NCBI GenBank assembly: GCA_041392805.1
Contig: JAWKLJ010000001.1
Location: 5,516,501-5,580,500 of the forward strand
From: Saprospiraceae bacterium
GTDB lineage: Bacteria; Bacteroidota; Bacteroidia; Chitinophagales; Saprospiraceae
Direction: 5' to 3'
Length of the DNA stretch: 64,000 bases
The first letter of the stretch is position 1, and each line of letters starts with the position of its first letter. Of the stretch, positions 35,202 through 44,294 are shown in pieces. Both the position numbers and the translations under genes were made by a program. The notes beneath the pieces are model-generated. The model was not told where the DNA came from, did no database searches, and saw nothing but the letters and a program-made list of their open reading frames with translations.

Positions 35202-35748
35202 GGTATAGGGTCTCTTTTCAAGGTAAAACAAAGCTTTTTGTTGGGCTTAAGAGACGGAAAAAAAATAAATGATACAACTTTTGATTCGCTAAAATTTTCA
35301 AAGCAACTGACAAAAAGGAAGTTGTGTGAAAATATGCGCGAATCTTTGAAAAAAGTGGGGTCATTTATTTCCGTCATACTACTAAACAAGTCTTTTTTAC
35401 AGAAAACAAACAGGATGTGGAATCACTAAATAAAACAGCGCTTGTATTTAAAAGTAGCTGATTACCTTATTTCTGATGGCATAAAGGCTTTTTTTAGGAT
35501 AGTAATGTTTTGGATTCGGGGTATTACTCCATATAAAATTTCTGGATGAACTTTCTTTTTCAGGGAGCTTGTTTAAGTAAGCAAAAGACCATGTTTCAAC
35601 TTCCTATAATTATTTTAAAATCTGCTTTGGTAATTCTAGGAAAAAACTTTACCTTTGCAATCGCTTTCGGCAGAGGGTAATTTCTATCCTCTAATCTACA
35701 GGAGAGAAAGTATTAATTAATTGAATTTTAATTGTAAACGCGAACGAT
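35202..35748. other. Upstream region of the str operon
   Basis: About 545 AT-rich bases between the thioesterase and rpsL. No gene is supportable. It holds a well-matched promoter at 35626-35657 and a leader of about 85 bases before rpsL. The rest shows no repeat or strong structure by eye. Confidence 0.7.
35626..35657 (+). promoter_or_regulatory. Putative str operon promoter (TTTG / TAnnTTTG)
   Basis: TTTG at 35626-35629 and TACCTTTG at 35650-35657 are exact matches to the Bacteroidota -33 and -7 elements with a 20-base spacer, within the published range. The start point should be near 35663, leaving a leader of about 85 bases. Confidence 0.75.
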
Positions 35749-36120
35749 ATGCCAACCATTAATCAGCTCGTACGCAAAGGCAGGTTGCAGGTTATAACGA
35801 AAAGCAAATCCAGGGCTTTGGACGCTTGTCCACAAAAGCGGGGGGTTTGTACGAGAGTGTACACGACTACACCTAAGAAGCCAAACTCTGCATTGCGTAA
35901 GGTAGCAAAGGTTCGTCTCACAAATGGCATTGAGGTGATTGCTTATATTCCAGGAGAAGGCCACAATTTGCAGGAACACTCTATCGTGCTGATCCGCGGT
36001 GGTCGTGTGAAAGATTTGCCAGGTGTGCGTTATACGATTGTTCGTGGCGCATTAGATACTGCTGGAGTAGGTGATCGTAAGAAGAGCCGTTCGAAGTACG
36101 GAGCTAAGCGACCTAAGTAG
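35749..36120 (+). CDS. rpsL: 30S ribosomal protein S12
   Basis: A 123-residue S12 of the decoding centre, complete from MPTINQLVRKGR to KYGAKRPK. The two loops that set accuracy and streptomycin response are intact and wild type: TTTPKKPNSALRK and PGEGHNLQEHS, followed by GGRVKDLPGVRY with the Asp that many bacteria methylthiolate. First gene of the str block, followed after 55 bases by rpsG. Confidence 0.98.
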   Translation: MPTINQLVRKGRLQVITKSKSRALDACPQKRGVCTRVYTTTPKKPNSALRKVAKVRLTNGIEVIAYIPGEGHNLQEHSIVLIRGGRVKDLPGVRYTIVRGALDTAGVGDRKKSRSKYGAKRPK

Positions 36121-36175
36121 TAATTATGTTTCAGTAATTGTAGGTATTCCCTACGGAAACCTCTAATTAAGAGAA

Positions 36176-36643
36176 ATGAGAAAAAGAAAACCAAAGTTAA
36201 GAATTCCTCAGCCAGATCCAAGGTACAGCGATCCTGTGGTCACCCAGTTCGTCAATAACATGATGTGGCAGGGTAAGAAAAGTACTGCTTTCCGCATTTT
36301 CTATGATGCAATGGACATCATAAAAGACCGTACGAAGCAGGATGAGCATGGTATTTGGAAAAAGGCCCTTAATAATGTCATGCCTCAGGTAGAGGTGCGT
36401 AGCCGACGAATTGGTGGTGCTACTTTTCAAATTCCAACTGAAATCAGACCTAAGCGTAAGCTTTCTATTGGAATGAAATGGTTGATAAAATTTTCCCGAT
36501 CTCGCAGCGGTAAAGGGATGGCTGAAAAATTAGCTTCAGAGTTGATTGCAGCAAGCAAAGGAGAAGGTGCAGCAGTAAAGCGAAAAGAGGACATGCATAA
36601 AATGGCGGAATCTAACCGTGCCTTTGCTCACTTTAGATTGTAA
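36176..36643 (+). CDS. rpsG: 30S ribosomal protein S7
   Basis: A 155-residue S7, a primary binder of the 3' domain of 16S rRNA and part of the exit site. It begins MRKRKPKLRIPQPDPRYSDP and carries VEVRSRRIGGATFQIPTEI and the C-terminal KREDMHKMAESNRAFAHFR helix. In E. coli S7 represses its own operon; whether that holds here is unknown. Confidence 0.98.
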   Translation: MRKRKPKLRIPQPDPRYSDPVVTQFVNNMMWQGKKSTAFRIFYDAMDIIKDRTKQDEHGIWKKALNNVMPQVEVRSRRIGGATFQIPTEIRPKRKLSIGMKWLIKFSRSRSGKGMAEKLASELIAASKGEGAAVKRKEDMHKMAESNRAFAHFRL

Positions 36644-36712
36644 TTTCCGCGTGCTGATGTAGGTGTTTTGAAAATTTTCTATATAATTTTTAAATTCCTT
36701 TAAGGAGTAATC

Positions 36713-38848
36713 ATGGCAAAAGATCTCAAATACACCAGAAACATAGGGATTGCTGCCCACATTGATGCGGGTAAGACAACCACAACCGAGCGTGTATTAT
36801 ATTATACTGGCTTAAGCCATAAAATCGGTGAGGTTCATGATGGCGCTGCTACCATGGACTGGATGGAGCAAGAGCAAGAAAGAGGTATTACCATTACTTC
36901 AGCAGCTACCAAAACCAGCTGGAAATGGAAAGATGAGGATTATACCGTGAATATCATCGATACCCCGGGTCACGTTGACTTTACCGTTGAGGTAGAGCGT
37001 TCTTTGCGGGTACTGGATGGTGTGGTAGCTTTGTTCTGTGCCGTTTCTGGGGTAGAGCCTCAATCTGAGACCGTTTGGCGTCAAGCTGACCGATATAAAG
37101 TACCTCGTATCGGCTTCGTTAATAAAATGGACCGCTCTGGTGCTGACTTTTTCAATGTAGTGAATGATGTAAGAGAGAAATTGGGTGCTAACCCTGTTCC
37201 TTTACAAGTTCCTATTGGCGCAGAAGAGCGATTCATGGGTGTAGTTGATCTGATTACAAACCAGGCGATTACTTGGAATGAAAGCGATATGGGAATGACC
37301 TTTGAGGTTATCCCTATGCCAGCAGATTTGGTAGATACAGTAGCAGAATACCGCGAAAAATTGTTAGAGGCTGTAGCAGAGTATGATGAAACCTTGATGG
37401 AGAAATACTTTGAGGATCCAGAATCTATTTCTGCTGATGAGATTCGCGCAGCTATTCGTGCAGCAGTATGTGATATGAGCATCATCCCGATGTTGTGTGG
37501 ATCTGCCTTTAAAAATAAAGGGGTTCAAGCTGCTTTGGATGCCGTTTGTGCCTTTTTGCCTTCTCCAGTGGATATTGAAGGAATCGAAGGAATCAATCCT
37601 GATACTGAACTTCCTGTGGTCAGAAAGCCAAGTAATTCCGAACCATTTGCAGCTTTAGCATTCAAAATTGCTACTGATCCTTTTGTCGGACGTCTTGCTT
37701 TCTTCCGTGTCTATTCAGGCACACTTGATGCAGGTTCCTATGTATTGAATACCCGTTCTGGTAAAAAAGAGCGAATTTCTCGTCTTTACCAGATGCACTC
37801 CAATAAGCAAAATGCTATTGAAATGGTACAAGCAGGTGATATTGCAGCTGCTGTAGGTTTCAAAGATTTGCGTACAGGCGATACCATCTGTGATCTTGAT
37901 CATCCTATCGTTTTGGAAAGTATGACCTTCCCAGAACCAGTGATCGGTATTGCAGTAGAGCCAAAATCTCAGAAAGACCTTGACAAACTAGGTATGGCTT
38001 TGGCCAAACTAGCAGAGGAGGATCCTACTTTCCGCGTACGTTATGATGAAGATACCAACCAAACCGTCATTAGCGGCATGGGTGAGCTTCATTTGGAAAT
38101 CATCGTGGATCGTTTGAAAAGAGAGTTCAAAGTAGAATGTAACCAAGGTCAACCTCAGGTTAACTACAAAGAGGCATTAACCAAAACGGTTTCACACCGT
38201 GAGCGCTTGAAAAAGCAAACGGGTGGTTCTGGTTTGTTTGCCGATATGGAATTTGAATTAGGTCCAGCTGACGAATCATTCCTGGAAAGTGATGAATTCA
38301 AAAATGGCAAGACCAAACTTCAATTTGAATGGGGAATTGTAGGGGGTGCTATTGACAAGAACTATGTCAAGCCCATCCGAGACGGTTTCACTTCTATGAT
38401 GGAGAACGGTATTTTGGCCGGTTATAGCATTGATAGCATGAAAGTCCGTGTTTATGACGGATCTATGCACGCAGTCGACTCCAAGCCTATCGCTTTCGAG
38501 CTTTGTGCAAAAGAGGGCTTCAAAGAAGCTGCTAAACAAGCCAAATCAGTATTGCTTGAACCAATTATGAAATTGGAGGTAGTAACCCCCGAGGATTATG
38601 TAGGACCAGTTATTGGTGACCTCAACCGACGTCGTGGTTTGCCAAAAGGCCAAGAGCCTCGCTTAGGTGGCGCCGTTGCTATCCAGGCAGAAGTTCCTTT
38701 ATCTGAAATGTTTGGATATGTAACTTCTCTTCGTACCATTACCTCTGGCCGTGCGAGTTCTACCATGGAGTTTTCTCACTATGCTGAGGCTCCTGCTGGA
38801 ATAGCGAAAGAAGTGATTGAAAAAGCGAAAGGAGAAGTTAAAGTTTAA
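36713..38848 (+). CDS. fusA: Elongation factor G
   Basis: A 711-residue translocation GTPase. G1 is AHIDAGKTT at 15-23, switch II is DTPGHVD, G4 is NKMD, and domain IV contains the GGAIDKNYVKPIRDG loop region. It promotes tRNA-mRNA movement and, with RRF, ribosome recycling. tufA does not follow, unlike in E. coli; rpsJ comes next after a gap with a long-range hairpin. Confidence 0.98.
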   Translation: MAKDLKYTRNIGIAAHIDAGKTTTTERVLYYTGLSHKIGEVHDGAATMDWMEQEQERGITITSAATKTSWKWKDEDYTVNIIDTPGHVDFTVEVERSLRVLDGVVALFCAVSGVEPQSETVWRQADRYKVPRIGFVNKMDRSGADFFNVVNDVREKLGANPVPLQVPIGAEERFMGVVDLITNQAITWNESDMGMTFEVIPMPADLVDTVAEYREKLLEAVAEYDETLMEKYFEDPESISADEIRAAIRAAVCDMSIIPMLCGSAFKNKGVQAALDAVCAFLPSPVDIEGIEGINPDTELPVVRKPSNSEPFAALAFKIATDPFVGRLAFFRVYSGTLDAGSYVLNTRSGKKERISRLYQMHSNKQNAIEMVQAGDIAAAVGFKDLRTGDTICDLDHPIVLESMTFPEPVIGIAVEPKSQKDLDKLGMALAKLAEEDPTFRVRYDEDTNQTVISGMGELHLEIIVDRLKREFKVECNQGQPQVNYKEALTKTVSHRERLKKQTGGSGLFADMEFELGPADESFLESDEFKNGKTKLQFEWGIVGGAIDKNYVKPIRDGFTSMMENGILAGYSIDSMKVRVYDGSMHAVDSKPIAFELCAKEGFKEAAKQAKSVLLEPIMKLEVVTPEDYVGPVIGDLNRRRGLPKGQEPRLGGAVAIQAEVPLSEMFGYVTSLRTITSGRASSTMEFSHYAEAPAGIAKEVIEKAKGEVKV

Positions 38849-38856
38849 ATATAGGT

Positions 38857-38915
38857 TAATAGGTAGTGTTATGAGGTATGAACCATTCGTCTCAAAACTT
38901 GTACACTACCTATTA
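38857..38915 (+). promoter_or_regulatory. Long-armed hairpin between fusA and rpsJ
   Basis: Thirteen-base arms at 38857-38869 and 38903-38915 are perfectly complementary around a 33-base loop, in the 144-base gap between fusA and rpsJ. There is no T run behind it, so it looks more like an RNA processing site or attenuator than a simple terminator. Confidence 0.5.
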
Positions 38916-38992
38916 TTACCCATAAGATACAAGTACAAAGGTATAACGTTACCGCTAAGTAGTAAGAAACATACGTTTTTTTAAAACATTTT

Positions 38993-39310
38993 ATGTCAGG
39001 CATGAATCAGAAAATCAGAATCAAACTCCGTTCTTATGATCACAATTTGGTAGATAAGTCTACTGAGAAAATAGTGAAAACGGTACGGAATAGTGGTGCT
39101 GTCGTTACTGGTCCGATTCCGCTGCCCACCGAGAAAAAGATCTTTACCGTGCTTCGTTCGCCGCACGTCAATAAGAAATCTCGTGAGCAGTTCCAGTTGC
39201 GTACACACAAACGCCTCATTGAAATTTATACTCCTACCCAAAAGACAGTGGATGCTCTGTCCAAATTGGAATTGCCAAGCGGGGTGGATATTCAGGTTAA
39301 ATTGACGTGA
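38993..39310 (+). CDS. rpsJ: 30S ribosomal protein S10 (NusE)
   Basis: A 105-residue S10. It starts MSGMNQKIRIKLRSYDHNLVD, two to three residues longer than usual, and has GPIPLPTEKKIFTVLRSPHVNKKSREQF in the family loop. It acts in the 30S head and in antitermination as NusE. It is first in the S10 block but is split from rplC by a 304-base gap. Confidence 0.98.
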   Translation: MSGMNQKIRIKLRSYDHNLVDKSTEKIVKTVRNSGAVVTGPIPLPTEKKIFTVLRSPHVNKKSREQFQLRTHKRLIEIYTPTQKTVDALSKLELPSGVDIQVKLT

Positions 39311-39614
39311 TAATAAACGACGGAGCTTTACAGTACAGGCTTCTTGCCTGCCCTGTATCAATCCTGTCCATTTTTGTAAAGTCTGAAGATGCTAGATGTT
39401 AGATATTAGGCGCTTGTCCTAATAAGACAGAGGTAGATACTAGATGTCATCATTTCTGAAAAGTGTTGCTAAGGCTGCATTGACATCCAAGTCTGTTATC
39501 TAATATCTGCTTGTCAATAGCTTCCAAAGTGGCTATTGTCGGCGATCTAGAGTCTGTCATCTTTAAGTGCTTGAGGTAGTAGAATACTGCCCAGGGCTAT
39601 AAAATGAAGAACTG
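39311..39614 (+). other. Unusually long gap inside the S10 block
   Basis: 304 bases without a gene between rpsJ and rplC, where these genes are normally close. It contains a small hairpin (CAGGCttcttGCCTG near 39337), scattered TAGAT units (39392-39446), their inverse (ctaatatct at 39500-39508 pairs with 39401-39409), and a stem at 39515-39521 / 39532-39538. It looks like decayed repeats or a structured leader. Confidence 0.6.
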
Positions 39615-40238
39615 ATGAACGGATTAATCGGAAAAAAGATCGGAATGACCAGCGTTTATAATAATGCTGGACGTAACGTGCCATGCACAGTTATTGAGGT
39701 GGGTCCCTGCGTCGTTACCCAGGTAAAGACAATAGAATCCGATGGCTATGATGCCATCCAAATTGGATTCAGTGAGGCGAAAGCCAAAAACACTCCCAAG
39801 GCTCTCCAAGGGCATTTCGAAAAAGCAAATACAACTCCCAAACGAAAAGTGGTTGAACTCCGCGACGCAAAGTTGGCAAAGGCACTAGGTGAGACCATCA
39901 CCGTAGATGAAGTCTTTGCAGAAGGAGATCAAATAACTGCCACGGGGACATCCAAAGGCAAAGGCTTCCAAGGGGTTGTGAAACGTCACGGCTTTAAGGG
40001 GGTAAATGATGCTACCCACGGTCAGCACAACAGACAGCGTGCCCCAGGTTCTATTGGTGCGGCTTCCTATCCTGCAAAAGTATTCAAGGGTATGCGTATG
40101 GCCGGTCGAGATGGTGGGAAACAGGTGAAAATTCAAAACCTAGAAGTGGTGAAAATCTTCCCTGAACGCAACCTTCTTTTGTTAAAAGGTGCTATTCCTG
40201 GCCATAAAGGAGCCTATGTTATTCTTGAAAAAAAGTAA
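39615..40238 (+). CDS. rplC: 50S ribosomal protein L3
   Basis: A 207-residue L3. It has the N-terminal GLIGKKIGMTSVYN strand, the central long loop TSKGKGFQGVVKRHGFKG, and THGQHNRQRAPGSIGA, which reaches the peptidyl transferase centre; the Gln in HGQ is the residue that PrmB methylates in other bacteria. Complete and normal in length. Confidence 0.98.
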   Translation: MNGLIGKKIGMTSVYNNAGRNVPCTVIEVGPCVVTQVKTIESDGYDAIQIGFSEAKAKNTPKALQGHFEKANTTPKRKVVELRDAKLAKALGETITVDEVFAEGDQITATGTSKGKGFQGVVKRHGFKGVNDATHGQHNRQRAPGSIGAASYPAKVFKGMRMAGRDGGKQVKIQNLEVVKIFPERNLLLLKGAIPGHKGAYVILEKK

Positions 40239-40311
40239 TTATTAATGGTGTTTCGCGTCAGGGTAAGGACTCTTTTTATCCTTCAACACGAACGCATTAA
40301 CGCGATAAACA

Positions 40312-40941
40312 ATGAAGCTCGAGGTTTTAAATATTCAAGGCGAAAAAACAGGAAGATCAGTTGATCTACCGGAAGATATCTTTGGTATCGAACCGAATGA
40401 ACACGCCGTTTACCTGGCTGTCAAACAATTCCTCGCCAACCAAAGGCAAGGAACCCATAAAGCAAAGGAACGTGGTGAAGTGGCGGGGTCTACTCGGAAG
40501 CTAAAACGCCAAAAAGGAACGGGTACGGCTCGTGCAGGAGATATCAAAAGCCCTGTTTTCAGAGGGGGAGGACGTATTTTTGGACCTAGACCACGAAACT
40601 ACTCCTTCAAGTTGAATAAAAAAGTGAAAAGACTGGCCAGAAAATCTGTCCTTTCTGATAAGGCTGCGGCAGGAAAAATCCTCATTATAGAAGACTTTTC
40701 TTTCCAATCGCCCAAAACAAAAGAATTTATCAACATTCTCCAAAAGCTTGATGTAGCAGGAGAGAAGACCGTATTCGTAACATCTGATTTCGAAAAAGAG
40801 GTCTACTTGTCAAGCCGCAATGTGCCAAAAACACAGACCATGCGAGCCGCTGATTTGAATACCTACGACATCATGAATGCCGGAAAACTAATCTTTTCTG
40901 AGGGAGCTATTGATAAGATTAAAGAAACTTTTGCAAATTAA
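40312..40941 (+). CDS. rplD: 50S ribosomal protein L4
   Basis: A 209-residue L4. The extended loop lining the exit tunnel is present (LKRQKGTGTARAGDIKSPVF), where macrolide resistance changes can occur. In gamma-proteobacteria L4 represses the S10 operon by binding its leader. It is followed after five bases by rplW. Confidence 0.98.
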   Translation: MKLEVLNIQGEKTGRSVDLPEDIFGIEPNEHAVYLAVKQFLANQRQGTHKAKERGEVAGSTRKLKRQKGTGTARAGDIKSPVFRGGGRIFGPRPRNYSFKLNKKVKRLARKSVLSDKAAAGKILIIEDFSFQSPKTKEFINILQKLDVAGEKTVFVTSDFEKEVYLSSRNVPKTQTMRAADLNTYDIMNAGKLIFSEGAIDKIKETFAN

Positions 40942-40946
40942 TAACC

Positions 40947-41243
40947 ATGGCAAAGACTATATTAGTAAAACCGATCATCACGGAAAAAGCCGAAAAATTG
41001 TCTGACGCCTTGAATCAGTACTCTTTTGTTGTCGACAGAAAAGCGAACAAGATTCAAATCCGAAAAGCAGTAGAGGAAATGTATGGTGTTACGGTGGACG
41101 CTGTCAATACGATGGTTATGCCATCGAAATCAAAAAACCGAACAACTCGCTCAGGTAATGTACGTGGAAGGGTTTCTTCCTATAAGAAAGCCATTATTAC
41201 CTTAACGGAGGGCGAAGAAATAGATTTCTTTGGTGACATTTAA
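40947..41243 (+). CDS. rplW: 50S ribosomal protein L23
   Basis: A 98-residue L23 (ILVKPIITEKAEKLSD at the start, KANKIQIRKAVEEMYGV in the middle). It sits at the exit-tunnel rim and docks trigger factor and SRP. A 92-base gap with a long imperfect hairpin separates it from rplB. Confidence 0.97.
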   Translation: MAKTILVKPIITEKAEKLSDALNQYSFVVDRKANKIQIRKAVEEMYGVTVDAVNTMVMPSKSKNRTTRSGNVRGRVSSYKKAIITLTEGEEIDFFGDI

Positions 41244-41252
41244 TTTATATTC

Positions 41253-41315
41253 ATTGGGTGTGGAACTAAAACCCCGTCACCTTTTAACTAAAGGTTTTAG
41301 GCTCCGAAACACAAT
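41253..41315 (+). promoter_or_regulatory. Imperfect hairpin between rplW and rplB
   Basis: From the outside inwards, ATTG/CAAT, TGTG/CACA-like, GGA/TCC and CTAAAACC/GGTTTTAG segments pair around a 19-base loop, with small bulges. The inner eight-base pairing is the strongest. It ends about 20 bases before rplB and has no T run. Confidence 0.45.
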
Positions 41316-41335
41316 GTCTAACAAATTTTTAAGTA

Positions 41336-42172
41336 ATGCCTGTTAAAAAGTTTAATCCGATTACGCCAGGTACTCGAACGAGAGTAGGAAATGCCTATAC
41401 GGAGATTACGACGAATAAACCGGAAAAAACACTCCTGGCACCACTTCATAAGTCTGGTGGTCGTAACCACACCGGTAAAATGACCGTTCGCCAGAAGGGA
41501 GGAGGTCACAAACGTAGGTATCGTGTTATCGATTTCAAGCGGGATAAGGATGGCGTTAAAGCAGTGGTTTTGTCCATTGAATACGATCCGAACCGAACCG
41601 CTTTCATCGCCCTGCTTGAATACACTGATGGTGAAAAACGCTATATCGTTGCACCTAATGGGTTGAAGGTTGGAGATGAAGTTGTCTCTGGTGTAGGTGC
41701 AGCTCCTACCGTAGGAAATGCCCTGTTCCTTAAAGACATTCCCTATGGTGTGGTTATTCATGCCGTTGAAATGCAACCAGGTAAGGGCGCTGCGCTTGCC
41801 AGAAGTGCTGGAACCAAGGCAACCTTGAAAGGTCGTGAAGGAAAATACGCCATTATTGAATTACCTTCTGGAGAGGTAAGGCGAGTACTCCAAACTTGTA
41901 AAGCAACTGTCGGTGTGGCTTCAAACCCAGATCATGGTTTGCAAGTATTGGGTAAAGCGGGCCGCAAACGTTGGTTGGGCCGTCGTCCTAGAGTAAGAGG
42001 TGTAGCGATGAACCCTGTCGATCACCCCATGGGTGGTGGTGAAGGTCGTTCTTCTGGTGGGCACCCAAGATCCCGGACAGGGATCATGGCTAAAGGCCAG
42101 AAAACGCGTAGCCCAAATAAAAATTCTAGTCGCTTGATTATTTCTAAGCGTAAGGTGAAATCAAGAAAATAA
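41336..42172 (+). CDS. rplB: 50S ribosomal protein L2
   Basis: A 278-residue L2, required for subunit joining and near the peptidyl transferase centre. The conserved C-terminal segment reads AMNPVDHPMGGGEGR; the first His is kept, while the second His found in E. coli is Met. I believe this is usual for Bacteroidota. The protein is otherwise complete, ending in a basic tail. Confidence 0.98.
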   Translation: MPVKKFNPITPGTRTRVGNAYTEITTNKPEKTLLAPLHKSGGRNHTGKMTVRQKGGGHKRRYRVIDFKRDKDGVKAVVLSIEYDPNRTAFIALLEYTDGEKRYIVAPNGLKVGDEVVSGVGAAPTVGNALFLKDIPYGVVIHAVEMQPGKGAALARSAGTKATLKGREGKYAIIELPSGEVRRVLQTCKATVGVASNPDHGLQVLGKAGRKRWLGRRPRVRGVAMNPVDHPMGGGEGRSSGGHPRSRTGIMAKGQKTRSPNKNSSRLIISKRKVKSRK

Positions 42173-42182
42173 TAGCTAGATA

Positions 42183-42452
42183 ATGGCAAGATCAATAAAA
42201 AAAGGCCCTTATGTCTTTCACAAATTGTTGGACAAAGTAGCCAAATCTAAAGAGTCTAATAAAAAAGTAGTGATTAAAACCTGGTCGCGAGCATCCATGA
42301 TCATTCCTGATATGGTTGGCGAAACGATTGCCGTACACAATGGCAAGACTTTCGTACCCGTTTTTGTCACAGAAAATATGGTTGGACACAAACTCGGTGA
42401 GTTTGCGCCTACCCGCAATTTTAGAGGTCACTCCGGTAACCGCAGGAAATAA
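42183..42452 (+). CDS. rpsS: 30S ribosomal protein S19
   Basis: An 89-residue S19 of the 30S head, with MARSIKKGPYVFHKLLDKV at the start and GHKLGEFAPTRNFRGHSG near the end. It lies ten bases after rplB and 46 before rplV. Confidence 0.98.
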   Translation: MARSIKKGPYVFHKLLDKVAKSKESNKKVVIKTWSRASMIIPDMVGETIAVHNGKTFVPVFVTENMVGHKLGEFAPTRNFRGHSGNRRK

Positions 42453-42498
42453 TTGTTATCGTGATTGGTTTGTCCAATCCTTCATAATTAACTGAATA

Positions 42499-42918
42499 AT
42501 GGAAGCAGTAGCCAAACTCAAAAATGTCCCCATGTCAGCACGTAAAATGCGACTAGTGGTGGATAATATCAGAGGAAAAAATGTGGACCAGGCTTTGAAT
42601 ATCCTGCGGTTTACCAAAAAGGAAGCAGCAACCTGGCTCGAAAAACTGTTACTTTCTGCTATTGCCAACTGGGAATATAAACTAGATGGCTTGGAAAGTG
42701 CAGATGACTACCAGTTGTATGTCAAAGCTGTTTTTTCTGATGAAGGTACTATGCTAAAGCGTTTCAGACCTGCTCCTCATGGTAGGGCGCATCGTATTCG
42801 CAAGCGCACTAATCATGTTACCTTAGTCGTGGAAAATCGCATCCTTGTGCCTAGGGAAGAACAAGGCAGTGATGATTTTGCGGTAGTAGAGGATGTCCAA
42901 GGATCAGCTGACGAATAA
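42499..42918 (+). CDS. rplV: 50S ribosomal protein L22
   Basis: A 139-residue L22. The tunnel hairpin is present (GTMLKRFRPAPHGRAHRIRKR). It has an acidic C-terminal tail of about 20 residues (EEQGSDDFAVVEDVQGSADE) beyond the usual end, where E. coli L22 stops at 110. The tail may be lineage-specific. Confidence 0.97.
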   Translation: MEAVAKLKNVPMSARKMRLVVDNIRGKNVDQALNILRFTKKEAATWLEKLLLSAIANWEYKLDGLESADDYQLYVKAVFSDEGTMLKRFRPAPHGRAHRIRKRTNHVTLVVENRILVPREEQGSDDFAVVEDVQGSADE

Positions 42919-42948
42919 GCTATTTAAAAAACATTTATACACCATAAT

Positions 42949-43746
42949 ATGGGTCAAAAGACAAATCCAATTGGTAACCGTTTAGGTATCATCAAAGGAT
43001 GGGATTCTAACTGGTTTGGTGGTAAGGACTATGCCCAAAAGGTAGTGGAGGATGAACACATCCGAAAATATATCGCTGCACGGATTTTTAAAGGGGGCAT
43101 CGCTCGTACCATCATTGAGCGCACACTAAAGCGCATTACTGTAACTATCCACACTTCTCGTCCTGGTATTATTATCGGCAAGGGTGGTCAGGAAGTAGAT
43201 CGCATTAGGGAAGAACTCAAAAAGTTGACTGGAAAAGATGTCCAAATTAATATCGTTGAAATCCGCAAACCTGAATTGGATGCTGCTATCGTAGCAGAAT
43301 CCATAGCCAAACAGCTAGAGGCAAGGATTAATTATCGACGGGCGATTAAAATGGCTATCCAGTCTACTATTCGTGCCGGTGCAGAAGGTATTAAAGTGAG
43401 AATTTCCGGCCGTTTGAACGGAGCTGATATGGCGCGTTCTGAAGAATATAAAGAAGGCCGTACCCCACTGCATACTTTCCGTGCTGATATTGACTATGCC
43501 TTGAAAGAAGCCATGACCGTTTATGGACTGATTGGCGTGAAAGTATGGATTTGTAAAGGTGAAGTGTTCGGCAAGAGAGATTTGTCACCTAATGTTGGCG
43601 TTCAAAAGAAAGAAGGTAGCACAGGTGGTGGTAATCGAGAAGGCGGTGCAAACAACAATAACCGTCGAGGTGGCGGTGGTGGCGGCAATCGCAGAGGTGG
43701 CGGTGGCGGCGGCACTGGCGGCGGCAGAAATCAAAGAAGAGGTTAG
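42949..43746 (+). CDS. rpsC: 30S ribosomal protein S3 with Gly/Arg/Asn-rich tail
   Basis: A 265-residue S3. The KH domain (GIIIGKGGQEVDRIREEL at about 75-92) and the C-terminal S3 domain (RISGRLNGADMARSEEYKEG) are complete. Residues 223-265 are a low-complexity tail starting GSTGGGNREGG, with RRGGGGGG blocks resembling RGG boxes. Such tails bind RNA loosely. The tail codons are in frame with a normal stop and no frameshift is needed. Confidence 0.97.
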   Translation: MGQKTNPIGNRLGIIKGWDSNWFGGKDYAQKVVEDEHIRKYIAARIFKGGIARTIIERTLKRITVTIHTSRPGIIIGKGGQEVDRIREELKKLTGKDVQINIVEIRKPELDAAIVAESIAKQLEARINYRRAIKMAIQSTIRAGAEGIKVRISGRLNGADMARSEEYKEGRTPLHTFRADIDYALKEAMTVYGLIGVKVWICKGEVFGKRDLSPNVGVQKKEGSTGGGNREGGANNNNRRGGGGGGNRRGGGGGGTGGGRNQRRG

Positions 43747-43839
43747 AATAATTAAAAAAAATGCCTTACCTTCGCACAGCTTTTTCGGAAGCTTGCATTT
43801 TAATGCATTTTTCGGATTCATATCGTAAATATTACGACC

Positions 43840-44259
43840 ATGTTACAGCCAAAAAGAACAAAATATCGCAAGCAGCAAAAGGGTAGAAATGATGGGCTTG
43901 CTTACAAAGGAAGCATCGTATCATTCGGCTCCTTTGGATTAAAGACCCTTGATCGTGGACGGATTACTAGCCGCCAAATAGAGGCTGCCCGTATTGCTAT
44001 GACGCGATATATGAAAAGGGAAGGAAAGGTTTGGATTCGAATTTTCCCTGACAAACCAATTACTTCCAAACCTCAAGAGGTACGGATGGGTAAAGGTAAA
44101 GGTAACCTAGATCACTATGTTGCCGAGGTTAAGCCAGGTCGCATTATGTTCGAACTAGATGGTGTGCCTCGTGAGGTGGCCGTTGAGGCATTGAGGTTGG
44201 CAGCTCAAAAGTTGCCGGTTAAGACGAAAACCGTTTCTCGTCCTGACTATGTTGACTAA
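43840..44259 (+). CDS. rplP: 50S ribosomal protein L16
   Basis: A 139-residue L16 at the A-site side of the 50S subunit: MLQPKRTKYRKQQKGRNDG at the start, RITSRQIEAARIAMTRYMKR in the middle, and GKGKGNLDHYVAEVKPGRIMFE. It follows rpsC after a 93-base gap. Confidence 0.98.
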   Translation: MLQPKRTKYRKQQKGRNDGLAYKGSIVSFGSFGLKTLDRGRITSRQIEAARIAMTRYMKREGKVWIRIFPDKPITSKPQEVRMGKGKGNLDHYVAEVKPGRIMFELDGVPREVAVEALRLAAQKLPVKTKTVSRPDYVD

Positions 44260-44294
44260 TTTAAATTGTTGATAAACAATTAATTGTATTTGAA

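Noticed and set aside
35202..35748. tRNA or small RNA gene before rpsL
   Set aside because: No cloverleaf or CCA end could be found; the stretch is AT-rich and unstructured by eye.
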